From: Flavobacterium sp. SUN052
GTDB taxonomy: Bacteria; Bacteroidota; Bacteroidia; Flavobacteriales; Flavobacteriaceae
Direction: 5' to 3'
Length of the DNA: 64,000 nucleotides
Assembly (NCBI RefSeq): GCF_028867935.1
Contig: NZ_JAPQNS010000005.1
Location: forward strand, 248,001-312,000
The translations under genes were made by a program, and so were the position numbers. The notes under the pieces were generated by a model. It was not told the origin of the DNA, did no database searches, and saw only the letters and a program-made list of their open reading frames with translations. Below, piece by piece: positions 45,888-54,710 of this stretch (within the stretch, counting starts at the first letter, position 1; each line of letters opens with the position of its first letter).

Positions 45888-47273
45888 ATGAAAACGATTT
45901 TCTACCTGGGTTTAACCGCCCTCGCCCTCAACCTGTCGGCCTGCAAGAAAGACACTGATCTCCTCGCCCCAACTGATCCGGGAACCTCCACCGGCAGCGG
46001 CCCCGACGAACCGGGACTGGTGACCCCAGTGGGCAAACCGGTTGGCGCGCCCGTCACCCAAACCATCGGCACCAGTGGGGGGAGCCTAACCACCCCCGAC
46101 GGTTCCCTCACGCTGGAGATTCCAGCAGGGGCGCTGGGACAGTCAACGGCCCTGACGCTGCAACTGCTGGAAAAGACCCTGCCCAGCGGAGCCGGCCCCG
46201 CTTTCACGCTCTCGCCCAAATCGACCAAACTTAACAAGCCCGTTTCGGTGGTGTGGCATTACACGGCCCAGAGCATAGCCGGTTCGGCCCCCGAACTGGT
46301 GGGCTTTGCTTATCATGATGAGAAAGGCGTTTGGCAGGGCACCACCAACACGCAGGTCGACAAACCGAAACAACTCATCAGGGCCCGCGTGCGCAATTTC
46401 GCCCACCCCATGAGCTGGTACGAACAGTATTTCATGACGCCGGTATCAGGGTACATCCTGCCCAACGAGCGGGTAGCCTTCCGGGTGTTTTTTCAGCCGG
46501 GGCGGGTGGACACCCCATCAGGACCCGACGATGACATTTTTGTGCCTCTGCCCAGTACGGTGGAAGGAGACGATGCGCTACACCAACTGGCCGAAAAAGA
46601 ACTCAGAAACTGGAAACTCAATGGGCAGATAGACCTGCCCAACAGCGATGACCGCCGGTATGTGGTAGGCAGTTTAACCCGCGAGGGATCGGGTGGAACC
46701 GCCACGTATCAGGCACCACGGGCCGTACCACCCAAAGCTGATAGTGTACTGGCCGTAAGTGTTGAGTTGAATCTTAAACAGAGGGGGGTGATTATGATGG
46801 TCTCGAGCCTGCGAATGATTGACCCGGAAAGCGATCTGAAGGTGGCGGGAAAAACGTACTCAAATCCCCAAATGCAAGTGATTGCCCAGAATGGTGAAGG
46901 GTGTTCCATCAATTTGACAGAAAACAAGCAGCGACTGGCCAACTATAAGGTAAATCTAAGTGTAGGTATTTCCCCTGATATCTTTTCCGGAACCGGCACG
47001 TATGAACTCGATGCAGCTGGTAAAAACCTGAACGTAATGGCATTCGATGGTGACGATAACTACGGAATTCAGTGGGTGCCTCAGCCGGGTGTTCTGAAAT
47101 ACGGCCCCGCCACCGTCACGATCACCGAACATCGGGGGCCTGGCTATCCCGTTGCCGGGCGCATTTCGGCAACGCTTCACCGATACGTTGAGTCCACCAA
47201 AAGCTGGGAACACATCAACGTCAGCGGCAAATTCCGAGTCACCAATAATTATTTCACGGGTTCGGGTGGTTGA
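45888..47273 (+). CDS. Lipoprotein with ZU5-like domain
   Basis: A 461-residue lipoprotein with lipobox LNLSAC (Cys19). A Pro/Gly/Thr-rich linker (about 25-50) leads to a ZU5-like domain (GGSLTTPDGSLTLEIPAGALGQSTALTLQLL). The second half is beta-rich and has no recognised motif. ZU5-like modules occur in surface proteins of Bacteroidota. Promoter at 45817-45864. It belongs to the lipoprotein cluster at 41.6-50.4 kb. Function unknown. Confidence 0.8.
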   Translation: MKTIFYLGLTALALNLSACKKDTDLLAPTDPGTSTGSGPDEPGLVTPVGKPVGAPVTQTIGTSGGSLTTPDGSLTLEIPAGALGQSTALTLQLLEKTLPSGAGPAFTLSPKSTKLNKPVSVVWHYTAQSIAGSAPELVGFAYHDEKGVWQGTTNTQVDKPKQLIRARVRNFAHPMSWYEQYFMTPVSGYILPNERVAFRVFFQPGRVDTPSGPDDDIFVPLPSTVEGDDALHQLAEKELRNWKLNGQIDLPNSDDRRYVVGSLTREGSGGTATYQAPRAVPPKADSVLAVSVELNLKQRGVIMMVSSLRMIDPESDLKVAGKTYSNPQMQVIAQNGEGCSINLTENKQRLANYKVNLSVGISPDIFSGTGTYELDAAGKNLNVMAFDGDDNYGIQWVPQPGVLKYGPATVTITEHRGPGYPVAGRISATLHRYVESTKSWEHINVSGKFRVTNNYFTGSGG

Positions 47274-47305
47274 TTGATAAGCCACCGATTTGAGGACACG
47301 TAGAG

Positions 47306-47330
47306 AAAGCCGCTTCACCAGCGGCTTTTT
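47306..47330 (+). terminator. Terminator after the ZU5-like lipoprotein gene
   Basis: AAAGCCGC TTCACCA GCGGCTTT: an 8-bp stem with a 7-base loop and a T-run to 47330. It is 33 bases beyond the stop. It is nearly identical to the hairpins at 45777 and 48031. Confidence 0.8.
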
Positions 47331-47350
47331 CCGTTTCATTGAACGCGCTA

Positions 47351-47395
47351 TTGAGAAACATGGCCCCATCGGCCAATTTTGATGAAGTAAACAAC
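47351..47395 (+). promoter_or_regulatory. Promoter and start region of the cupin gene
   Basis: TTG (47351-47353), 20 bases, CAATTTTG (47374-47381; one mismatch), then TAAACAAC at 47388-47395. It matches the arrangement before the outer-membrane barrel gene at 9527. Confidence 0.5.
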
Positions 47396-47417
47396 ACAAC
47401 CCCAACCAACGAATACA

Positions 47418-47984
47418 ATGAACTTCACATACCCGCATACGATTGAAAACTGCATTGGCGAAAAGTTGATCTTTCACGAAGTAGTTCAGGAGCCCGATGG
47501 CGACAAGGTGCTCGTTGAAAACTTTGTGACGCCGGGCTCTGGCCCGGTAACGCACACCCACTGGCAGCAGGACGAATCCCTGACGGTGGTTAAAGGGAAA
47601 CTTGGCTACCAAATTCCGAGGCAGGCTATCTGCTATGCGGGCGAGGGCGAAACGGTTCTGTTTAAACGCGGTACTCCCCATCGGTTCTGGAACGAAGGCT
47701 CGGAAACGCTTCACTGCAAAGGCTGGATTAAGCCTGCTAACTCAGTGGTATTTTTTCTGTCGGCGCTTTATGCTGCCCAAAACAAATCGGGCAATTCTGA
47801 ACCTGAAACATTCGACGGGGCCTACCTCATGACCCGCTATTCGGGCGAATACGACATTCCCGATATTCCCACTTTTGTTAAAAAAACTGTCATACCAATG
47901 ACGTATCAAATTGGCCGTTTGCTGGGGAAGTACAGGCACTTTGAACACGCTCCCGAACCCCTTGCGAAACCCGGCAAGTCATAG
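47418..47984 (+). CDS. Cupin-domain protein
   Basis: A 188-residue cytosolic protein. The cupin core has the metal-ligand histidine strand (PVTHTHWQQDESLTVVKGKLGYQI) and a second strand (TPHRFWNEGSETLHCKGW). The last 50 residues form helices ending in KPGKS. Cupins of this type may bind a metal and act as oxygenases, epimerases or sensors; the active residues seen fit a one-metal site. It lies between the ZU5-like lipoprotein and the O-methyltransferase and has its own promoter, so it is likely co-regulated with them. Function unknown. Confidence 0.83.
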   Translation: MNFTYPHTIENCIGEKLIFHEVVQEPDGDKVLVENFVTPGSGPVTHTHWQQDESLTVVKGKLGYQIPRQAICYAGEGETVLFKRGTPHRFWNEGSETLHCKGWIKPANSVVFFLSALYAAQNKSGNSEPETFDGAYLMTRYSGEYDIPDIPTFVKKTVIPMTYQIGRLLGKYRHFEHAPEPLAKPGKS

Positions 47985-48030
47985 GGGGGGGGCCATTGGC
48001 AGATATGGCTACAGCCCATTACGCAGACAA

Positions 48031-48054
48031 AAACCGCTTCACCAGCGGTTTTTT
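48031..48054 (+). terminator. Terminator after the cupin gene
   Basis: AAACCGC TTCACCA GCGGTTT: a 7-bp stem with the same loop as at 47306, plus T-run. The following CCGTTTC is also shared. Confidence 0.8.
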
Positions 48055-48097
48055 CCGTTTCAGAGAGTTGGGCCCTACGGAGCCGACAAGGCCACAA

Positions 48098-48121
48098 TAC
48101 CTTTGAATCGTCGTAAACAAC
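48098..48121 (+). promoter_or_regulatory. Promoter and start region of the O-methyltransferase gene
   Basis: TACCTTTG (48098-48105) is an exact match, followed by TAAACAAC (48114-48121). The start codon chosen for the gene, 48187, lies 66 bases further. No good -33 element was found. Confidence 0.5.
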
Positions 48122-48186
48122 ACACCGCCAGACTCCGGCGGATTCTCCTCTTTTTAACCGAAAACGGCTTACGCCTTGAACAACAA

Positions 48187-49233
48187 ATGGAAACTATTGA
48201 CATTGCTGCCCCCCGCGTTATTTCTCCCGCACACATCATGCAGGTTGGCATGGGATTCTGGGCCTCGAAAACCCTGCTTGCTGCTGTTAAACTAAATCTG
48301 TTCAACGAATTGGGCGACTCATCGCTGACGGCAACACAACTGCAAAACCGTTTGGGTTTACACACCCGTGGCAGCGTTGATTTCTTCGATGCGCTGGTGT
48401 CACTGAACGTGCTGCATCGCCAGGGTAATGGCCCAGCAGCCCGGTATTGCAACACTTTGGAAACAAGCCTGTTTTTGGTGAAATCGTCGCCAGCTTACGT
48501 GGGTGGCCTGCTCGAAATGGCTAACGATCGGTTGTATCCCTTTTGGGGCAGCCTAGAAGAAGGGCTTCGCACGGGTCAACCGCAGAACGAAATAAAGCAA
48601 ACCGGCAAGCACGCTTTTGATGCCATATACGCTAACCCAGCCGTGTTGGAGCAATTTCTGAATGGTATGGCGGGAGCCCAGGTAGGCAACTTCATGGCTC
48701 TGGCCGAAGTCTTCGATTTTAAACTGTACGGCTCCCTCTGCGATGTGGGTGGAGCTAATGGTACCTTGTCGATCTGCGTCGCCCGACAACACCCACACCT
48801 CGGCTGCTTATCGGTCGATTTGCCAATGGTAACTCCAATTGCGGCAAAAATGGTGGAGCAGGCAGGGCTCTCGCATCAAATTGAGGTAAGCACCCTCGAT
48901 TTCATGAGCCAATCGTTTCCAAAAGCCGATGTGATTACGATGGGTAACATTCTGCACGACTGGGATCTGAAAACGAAGAAAATGCTGATTCGGAAAGCGT
49001 ATGAGGCTTTACCCGAGAATGGGGCGCTGGTGGTGATCGAAAACATCATCGATGATGAGCGTCGGCAAAATTCGTTTGGCCTGATGATGTCGCTGAACAT
49101 GCTAATCGAAACCGAGGATGGCTTCGACTATACTCACGCTGATTTCCGGGAATGGGCGCTGGAAGCGGGTTTCCAGTCGACTGTTAAGCTGCCTCTGACG
49201 GGCCCAAGTAGTGCGGTTGTAGCCTACAAATAA
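48187..49233 (+). CDS. SAM-dependent O-methyltransferase (COMT-type)
   Basis: The 348-residue protein starts METIDIAAPRVISPAHIMQ at 48187; the frame is open back to 47911, but that part lies across the upstream gene and promoter. An N-terminal winged-helix dimerisation domain (about 15-105) precedes the methyltransferase domain with DVGGANGTLS (SAM loop) and LHDWDLKTKK (catalytic His candidate in LHDWD). It resembles acetylserotonin- or hydroxyneurosporene-type O-methyltransferases that act on phenolic or small hydroxyl substrates. The partner substrate is unknown. Confidence 0.88.
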   Translation: METIDIAAPRVISPAHIMQVGMGFWASKTLLAAVKLNLFNELGDSSLTATQLQNRLGLHTRGSVDFFDALVSLNVLHRQGNGPAARYCNTLETSLFLVKSSPAYVGGLLEMANDRLYPFWGSLEEGLRTGQPQNEIKQTGKHAFDAIYANPAVLEQFLNGMAGAQVGNFMALAEVFDFKLYGSLCDVGGANGTLSICVARQHPHLGCLSVDLPMVTPIAAKMVEQAGLSHQIEVSTLDFMSQSFPKADVITMGNILHDWDLKTKKMLIRKAYEALPENGALVVIENIIDDERRQNSFGLMMSLNMLIETEDGFDYTHADFREWALEAGFQSTVKLPLTGPSSAVVAYK

Positions 49234-49261
49234 GCAATCAGCCGTAATGGCAAACATCTCC

Positions 49262-50416
49262 ATGAAAATAGCAACAGCCTCGTCCTTGTTTCTGACTGTA
49301 TTTACAGTCGCTCTGGCCTGCACCACGCCCCAGACCGAGGACATTACACCCGGTAGTACAACACCCGGCAGCACCTCGTCGGGTGGCAACAGCAAACCCG
49401 TCGCGACAATCACTACTGTCGCCGGTACCGATACCCAAAAGGGATTTGTTGATGGTAAAGGCACAGCCGCAAAATTTAACTATCCTGCTCAGATGACCGT
49501 CGATAAGAACGATAACATCTACGTGATCGATCAGCGGATTAGCTACTATGGCGGGAGTGTGATCCGCAAAGTAGACCCGGCGGGTAACGTTACCACCTTT
49601 GCCAAAGGACTGGGTTCGATTACTGACATCTGCGTAGACCCTCGCGATGGGGTTACGCTCTACGCTATTGAATGTGGCGATGCAAACGGGTTTTATAACG
49701 GCATTTTCCGCATCAGCAGCAGCGGGGTAGTTACTCGTCTGAGTGGAGGGCCTGACCCCAACGGCGGCTACTCGTTTGGCTACCGCGACGGGCCACTGGC
49801 CCAAGCCAAGTTTAGCAATCCCTGGAGTATTATTATGGATAAATCAGGGATACTTTACATCGGCGATGCGCTGAATCACTGTATTCGCAAAGTGGATTTG
49901 AGCACCAGCATGGTCTCGACTTTTGTGGGTAAGCCGTTAGAAAACACCTCGGTCTGTAAATACGCGGATGGTAAAGGTGGGGCGGCTCAGTTTTGCACTG
50001 TAGAAGACCTCACACTCGACGATGCCGGAAACCTGTACCTGCCCGATTGGGGCAATCACAGCGTTCGGAAAGTGACCCCCGACGGGACTATGTCAACGTA
50101 CCTCGGCCTGAGTACGGGCTACACACCATATGCCCCACGTAGCAAAAGTGGTGTGTACCAACCCTATCGCATTCAGTATGACAGCGTTAATAAGCGATTG
50201 TTTGTGGTTGTCGACACGGGGGGCGGTATTAAAGTGGTAACTCCCGACGACTATGTGTTTGAATTGGGGCAGTACATTACCTCCACTGATTATGCTGATA
50301 ACAGTGCGGCTGCAAAACACGGCACTTATAGTATGGTGGTGACGAAAAAGGGAGACCTGTATACCCTGGATATGTACAACCACTGTATCCGAAAAGTGAC
50401 CATCACTTGGAAATGA
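49262..50416 (+). CDS. NHL-repeat lipoprotein
   Basis: A 384-residue lipoprotein; the frame also reaches an ATG at 49247, but 49262 gives MKIATASSLFLTVFTVALAC, a normal signal with lipobox ALAC. A Thr/Ser/Gly/Pro linker follows. The rest is a beta-propeller of NHL repeats (TTVAGTDTQKGFVDGKGTAAKFNYPA is the classic start; DDAGNLYLPDWGNHSVRKV another). NHL propellers bind partners or act as lactonase/lyase scaffolds. It begins 28 bases after the O-methyltransferase and is probably co-transcribed. Function unknown. Confidence 0.86.
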   Translation: MKIATASSLFLTVFTVALACTTPQTEDITPGSTTPGSTSSGGNSKPVATITTVAGTDTQKGFVDGKGTAAKFNYPAQMTVDKNDNIYVIDQRISYYGGSVIRKVDPAGNVTTFAKGLGSITDICVDPRDGVTLYAIECGDANGFYNGIFRISSSGVVTRLSGGPDPNGGYSFGYRDGPLAQAKFSNPWSIIMDKSGILYIGDALNHCIRKVDLSTSMVSTFVGKPLENTSVCKYADGKGGAAQFCTVEDLTLDDAGNLYLPDWGNHSVRKVTPDGTMSTYLGLSTGYTPYAPRSKSGVYQPYRIQYDSVNKRLFVVVDTGGGIKVVTPDDYVFELGQYITSTDYADNSAAAKHGTYSMVVTKKGDLYTLDMYNHCIRKVTITWK

Positions 50417-50423
50417 ATCGAGA

Positions 50424-51611
50424 CTACTTCAACAGGGCCATCACCGCATCGTCGCCCTGCACCGCCTGTTTAGGGCGGGGGTGTTCGGTGGTGAATACTC
50501 GCAAGGCTTCACGGTCGAGCAGGGTGTTACGGCTTTCGTCGATGGTGCCGCTTCCGAGCTGGTCCTTTTTAAGAACCCGGTTGAGGTCAAGTCCTAAGTG
50601 AGTTGCTAGAAACCGGTAGGCAGCGTCTCGTTTGCTGGGCCCATAGTCGTGGCCTTCGTTGGGTAAATGCACGTTGGCGACTTTATCTTCGGCGCCGTAC
50701 AACCGGTATACTTTCTGCATATACGGAAACTCAACGGCGGGTGTGTTTTTGGTCCAGTCTTTACCGTCGGAGACTAGCAGCAACGGCCGGGGGGCACTCA
50801 ACGCAGCCAGTTCAGCATTGGTTGTCTCATGCGTTGGCCGTTTGTGAATGGGCATGCCACTCTCGCAGGTGCAGCCTCCGAAAAAATGGGCTGACACCAT
50901 TACTACGGGCACCACAACCGTCACACGCGGGTCTAGAGCCGCCAGCAGAAATGTCTGGGTTCCCCCGCCCGATTCCCCCGTTACGCCTACCCGGCTGGCA
51001 TCCACGTTGGGCAAGCTCAACAGAAAATCGAGCGAGCGAATGGCGTTCAGGGCTTGTAATTTCAGTGCTTTGGGTAGTTTATGTTCGCATTGTTTAGAGT
51101 CGCCGTAGCCAAGCATATCAAAGGCAAATACCACCGCCCCCATCCGGGCTAAAGTAGCGCTGCGTTGTTGTACGGCTTCGAGGGTCCGTCCTTCGAGCAA
51201 ATCCGAATGACCGTGTGGACAAAGAACGACGGGTCGCTTACCCGTTATGCCCACTGGTCGATACAGGTTGCCCGTCACAAAAAAGCCCGGCAGGCTCTCA
51301 AACGCGACATTCTCGACGGTATACCCATCGAGTTGGCGCAGACTGTGCCGAATGGGTTTCAGCGGTGCAAAATTTGGCCGTTCGGGTAGCTCCATACCAT
51401 CGCGGAGGCCCTTTCGGAGCAGAGTAGCCCGCTTTTCCCAGGCTGCTCGCGTTTGGTACGTTTGAGCAGTGTCGGCAAGGCGTTGCGCTGCCACGGCTTC
51501 GGGGTAGTAGGCACCCTGTCGCAAATTGGGGCGGTCGGGGTTTGGTTGGGCAACTGACGCCAGCGAGAGGCACAGGCCACTGGCCAGAAGGGATATAGTG
51601 AAACGGAGCAT
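50424..51611 (-). CDS. Exported alpha/beta hydrolase (acetyl-esterase-like)
   Basis: The 395-residue protein is best started at 51611 (MLRFTISLLASGLCLSLASVAQ, a signal peptide); the frame extends to a TTG at 51632. The alpha/beta-hydrolase core has PVVLCPHGHSDL, the nucleophile motif GVTGESGGGTQ (Ser), the Asp in LLLVSDGKDW and a His in NEGHDYGPSKRDAAY. It resembles the acetyl xylan esterase/dienelactone hydrolase group of exported esterases. It is convergent with the NHL lipoprotein gene and divergent from the LytS-type kinase array. Confidence 0.87.
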   Translation of the reverse strand: MLRFTISLLASGLCLSLASVAQPNPDRPNLRQGAYYPEAVAAQRLADTAQTYQTRAAWEKRATLLRKGLRDGMELPERPNFAPLKPIRHSLRQLDGYTVENVAFESLPGFFVTGNLYRPVGITGKRPVVLCPHGHSDLLEGRTLEAVQQRSATLARMGAVVFAFDMLGYGDSKQCEHKLPKALKLQALNAIRSLDFLLSLPNVDASRVGVTGESGGGTQTFLLAALDPRVTVVVPVVMVSAHFFGGCTCESGMPIHKRPTHETTNAELAALSAPRPLLLVSDGKDWTKNTPAVEFPYMQKVYRLYGAEDKVANVHLPNEGHDYGPSKRDAAYRFLATHLGLDLNRVLKKDQLGSGTIDESRNTLLDREALRVFTTEHPRPKQAVQGDDAVMALLK

Positions 51612-51713
51612 ACCGCGTAAAGCAAGGTACAAGCAAGGTTCTACCGAAGTTAGTCAGGATAATCAGCCCACTCGCTACGGGGTACTATTGTGTGAGATTT
51701 GGTTTATAATCTG

Positions 51714-51737
51714 TAGGTTTGTACATCCTCAAACAAC
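51714..51737 (+). promoter_or_regulatory. Promoter and start region of the first array kinase
   Basis: TAGGTTTG (51714-51721) is an exact match, followed by CAAACAAC at 51730-51737, 8 bases later. The TTG start lies only 8 bases after this. Confidence 0.55.
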
Positions 51738-51744
51738 CTAATCA

Positions 51745-52818
51745 TTGTACCGTTTGGAGCGTCCGAACGACATATGGCTTCGTGCTGTTTTTGTGCCGCT
51801 GGTTATTCTGGTGGTTAATTTGCTGTTCCTGTCTGACAGCCAATTTAATCTGACCGCTTATCTGATATGGTCTGCTGTGGGCATTGCCTATGGCTTGCTC
51901 ATGTGGGAGATTTCGATGCGGTGGCTGCTCTACGTTCGGGGACGATTTACGAGCATCTCGCAAACCCGCCGACGAGTACTCATCACTTTTGCGGGATATT
52001 TTGTCATCACCTCTTCGTTGCAGGCATTGCTGATATGGCTGTCAGACATAAGTGGTACAAACTCGATACCCATAACGGGGCTCGTCTATGCAAAACTGAT
52101 TTCGGTTGGATTCCTCAGCGTGCTCATTATGGGAGCCGTTTTTGAGGTTGTTTATTACTTTCAGAAATACCGGGAAGCCGTTCAGGAGTCGGAAGCCGTA
52201 AAGCAGGTTGGCTTACAGAACCAGTATAACACCCTTAAAAATCAGGTTAATCCGCACTTTCTGTTCAATAGCCTTAATTCGCTGTCGGCGCTGATTGGCG
52301 AAGACCGCCACAAAGCCGGTCTTTTTCTGGATGAACTTTCCAGCGTTTATCGGTATCTGCTTCAGGCGGGTCAGCGCCCGTTGGTGACGCTCGCCGAAGA
52401 AATGGCTTTTCTGCATGCGTATCGCTACCTGCTCGACACCCGGTTTGGTAATGCCCTTCACTGGACTATTTCCGTTGATGCAGTCTGTTCCGACTGCTGG
52501 CTGCCACCCCTGACGTTTCAGACCCTGATCGAAAACACGCTGCGCCATAACAGGCTGCTACCCGAGCAACCTCTTACCCTGCGCATTTCAACAGATGGCA
52601 ACCGAACGTTGCTGGTTAGCAACACCATCCAACGTAAAAAAGCCGCTACCTTATCGCATCAGGGTGGCTTGGCTACCTTATCGGACCGTTTCGAAGCATT
52701 AGGCTTGCCCATGCCTCGTATTGAAGATGATGGTGCCTTATTCACGGTGCGTATATCCCTCGCCCAGAAAGAGCAGGTGTTGAGTGGCGCATGGCAAACA
52801 AATTCATCGGCCCCATGA
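51745..52818 (+). CDS. LytS-type sensor histidine kinase (array member 1)
   Basis: A 357-residue kinase. The TTG at 51745 is taken as the start because residues MYRLERPNDIWLRAVFVPL align with the starts of the paralogues at 34256 and 52815. Four membrane helices (about 10-135), a coiled coil, then the H-box VNPHFLFNSLNSLSALI. The N-box is IENTLRHN rather than IENAVKHN, the DxGxG position reads NTIQRK, and the Gly box is QGGLATLSDRFE. It is the most divergent of the five array kinases. It overlaps the next gene by ATGA. Confidence 0.88.
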   Translation: MYRLERPNDIWLRAVFVPLVILVVNLLFLSDSQFNLTAYLIWSAVGIAYGLLMWEISMRWLLYVRGRFTSISQTRRRVLITFAGYFVITSSLQALLIWLSDISGTNSIPITGLVYAKLISVGFLSVLIMGAVFEVVYYFQKYREAVQESEAVKQVGLQNQYNTLKNQVNPHFLFNSLNSLSALIGEDRHKAGLFLDELSSVYRYLLQAGQRPLVTLAEEMAFLHAYRYLLDTRFGNALHWTISVDAVCSDCWLPPLTFQTLIENTLRHNRLLPEQPLTLRISTDGNRTLLVSNTIQRKKAATLSHQGGLATLSDRFEALGLPMPRIEDDGALFTVRISLAQKEQVLSGAWQTNSSAP

Positions 52819-53849
52819 AGAGTACACGTTATTCTGAACAGGACGAAGTGATGCAGTTGGGTGTGATCCCGGTATATATCGGCACGCTGAATTGGATTGT
52901 ATTGGGCAGCGCGTACTGGTCTGATTGGCGGGTGTTTCTGCTCGCTACAGCAATTACAGCTGTGCTGGCTTACCTGACCTGGCTGGTTAATAATGCTGCC
53001 GGTTTGTATTTAGACCGCCGATTTCCAGCCATGTCGCAAACACCCGTCCGGTTACTGTGGCTATTTGGCTGGTGCTGTTTGGGCGGGTTTCTGGTGTGTT
53101 CGATCCTGTTCAGTGCCTACACTATAGCGGGGGCTTACCTGCCCATGCAGCCTATCCGGTTTGGATGGTTACTACTGTTCGAAGTAATTGTGGTGACCAT
53201 TGTCATTGCGATGTATGAAGGAATCAGGACGTTTGAACGCTGGGAACGCACCCTTCGCGAAACCGAACAACTCAAAAAAGCGAACCTGCAAAGTCAGTTT
53301 GAAAGTCTGAAGAGTCAGATCAATCCGCACTTCCTGTTCAATAGTCTCAACACCCTGTCTTCGCTGATCGAAGAAGACCCAGAACAGGCCGAGCAATTTG
53401 TGGAAGAAATGGCCAGCGTGTACCGGTATCTGCTTCGTAGCAACGAAACCCAGATGGCTACCCTGGCCGCAGAACTGGATTTTGCGCAATCGTATTTCCA
53501 TCTGCTGAGTACCCGTTATGGCGCACACATTCATCTGGAACAACTCGTTGACTCGCGTTATCACGATCACCTGCTACCTCCGCTCACGCTACAACTGCTG
53601 CTCGAAAATGCGGTAAAACACAATGTGATTCTGCCCGAACAACCGCTCCATATTTCCATTGAAACGGGGGTGAACAACCAGTTGGTGGTTCGCAATAACC
53701 TACAGCGGAAAAACACTCGTGTGCTGTCAAATCAGGTGGGGCTGGCCAACATTGCTACCCAGTATCAACTGTTGGGTGGTGGCGAAATGCGCGTTGACGA
53801 AAGCGACCAGTTCTTCACAGTTAGCTTGCCGCTGATTGGTCACCATTAG
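52815..53849 (+). CDS. LytS-type sensor histidine kinase (array member 2)
   Basis: The 344-residue protein starts at 52815 (MKSTRYSEQDEVMQLGVIPVYIGTLNW), matching MKLPAYSRYDWLLQLIIVPLYIG of the kinase at 34256; a longer frame from 52791 is less likely. The ATG overlaps the preceding stop (ATGA). Four membrane helices, then the H-box INPHFLFNSLNTLSSLI, N-box LENAVKHN, NNLQRK, and VGLANIATQYQLLG. It is the closest paralogue of the kinase at 34256 in this window by its N-terminus. Confidence 0.9.
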   Translation: MKSTRYSEQDEVMQLGVIPVYIGTLNWIVLGSAYWSDWRVFLLATAITAVLAYLTWLVNNAAGLYLDRRFPAMSQTPVRLLWLFGWCCLGGFLVCSILFSAYTIAGAYLPMQPIRFGWLLLFEVIVVTIVIAMYEGIRTFERWERTLRETEQLKKANLQSQFESLKSQINPHFLFNSLNTLSSLIEEDPEQAEQFVEEMASVYRYLLRSNETQMATLAAELDFAQSYFHLLSTRYGAHIHLEQLVDSRYHDHLLPPLTLQLLLENAVKHNVILPEQPLHISIETGVNNQLVVRNNLQRKNTRVLSNQVGLANIATQYQLLGGGEMRVDESDQFFTVSLPLIGHH

Positions 53850-53882
53850 TCAGATTGCGAATGGTTTACTGACACAGACCAA

Positions 53883-54557
53883 CTATTTACCCTGCTCCTT
53901 TATTAGTACGAAATCGAGATAGGCCAGATTAGAGCCCTTGTTGTAATATAATGTAAGCAGGTTAAGGCCGGTTGTCGTAAAAGTGACTTCGCCAACCGTA
54001 GCCTGTGTCCAGCGATGATAGTCGCCGGTATTTTCAGGTAGTATCAGATCAACTATTTTTTGGTTATTCAGCCACAAGGTTGACTTGTTATCCTGAAAAC
54101 CGTATACCGTAATGATTTTATAGCGGCCGGGTGCTTTTATGTCCACCGTGTAATTGGTCCATTCGCCGTCTTCCTGCCAGCCAATGTACAACTGGTTTAC
54201 TTTCGGGTCGACTTTGTTGGAGTGGTTGAAGTCGGCAAAATCTTTAGTAAACGAAATGTCCACGCCTTCCTTTTCTCTAAAATGCAGCAGGTATTCGGGT
54301 ATGCCGGGCCGCTCGTGATTGGGTTCCCGGTTGAGTTTTCCGCTGCCATTGTTAATCACATCGGTATCGTGATAGGCCACTCCTTCGCCACCCAGATCAT
54401 AATACGCCAGCTCGACACGACCCGGAATGGCTTGTGGCCCTTTTGTGTATTCGGCGTCTTTGAAAGGTTTTCCTTTATACGATTTGGGAATCTGTGCCAG
54501 CAGTGACGAAGCAACCAGAGTAAACAGTAAAGTCAGTTTGAATGAATGGTTTTTCAT
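53883..54557 (-). CDS. Exported carbohydrate-binding-like beta-sandwich protein
   Basis: A 224-residue protein with a signal peptide (1-21, ending LLAQ). The rest is one beta-sandwich: IPGRVELAYYDLGGEGVAYHD near the start, then GWQEDGEWTNYTVDIKAPGRYKI and the C-terminal LNLLTLYYNKGSNLAYLDFVLI. It matches the CBM6-like/DUF5010-type fold, with conserved Trp and Asn positions typical of sugar binding. It lies between array kinases 2 and 3 on the opposite strand. It may bind a ligand in the periplasm for one of them, but there is no direct evidence. Confidence 0.8.
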   Translation of the reverse strand: MKNHSFKLTLLFTLVASSLLAQIPKSYKGKPFKDAEYTKGPQAIPGRVELAYYDLGGEGVAYHDTDVINNGSGKLNREPNHERPGIPEYLLHFREKEGVDISFTKDFADFNHSNKVDPKVNQLYIGWQEDGEWTNYTVDIKAPGRYKIITVYGFQDNKSTLWLNNQKIVDLILPENTGDYHRWTQATVGEVTFTTTGLNLLTLYYNKGSNLAYLDFVLIKEQGK

Positions 54558-54710
54558 GCGGAGAAAAGGTAAGTATTGTCGGATTTTTGGAAAGTAAAGG
54601 TCATTCCATCACTTATCTACCAGCAGTGGCCGATTGGTTTCGTTGCCAATATTTTAAGGAATTAAGCCAGTCGCTATCTTTACTCAAAAAGCCCTAAAAT
54701 CCCTCCAACG

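Noticed and set aside
46956..47714. A 252-codon frame on the minus strand
   Set aside because: It is antisense to the end of the ZU5-like lipoprotein gene and the cupin gene, and crosses the terminator and promoter between them.
47911..48186. A 92-codon extension before the O-methyltransferase
   Set aside because: It overlaps the cupin gene, the terminator hairpin at 48031 and the promoter at 48098, and has no similarity to the family.
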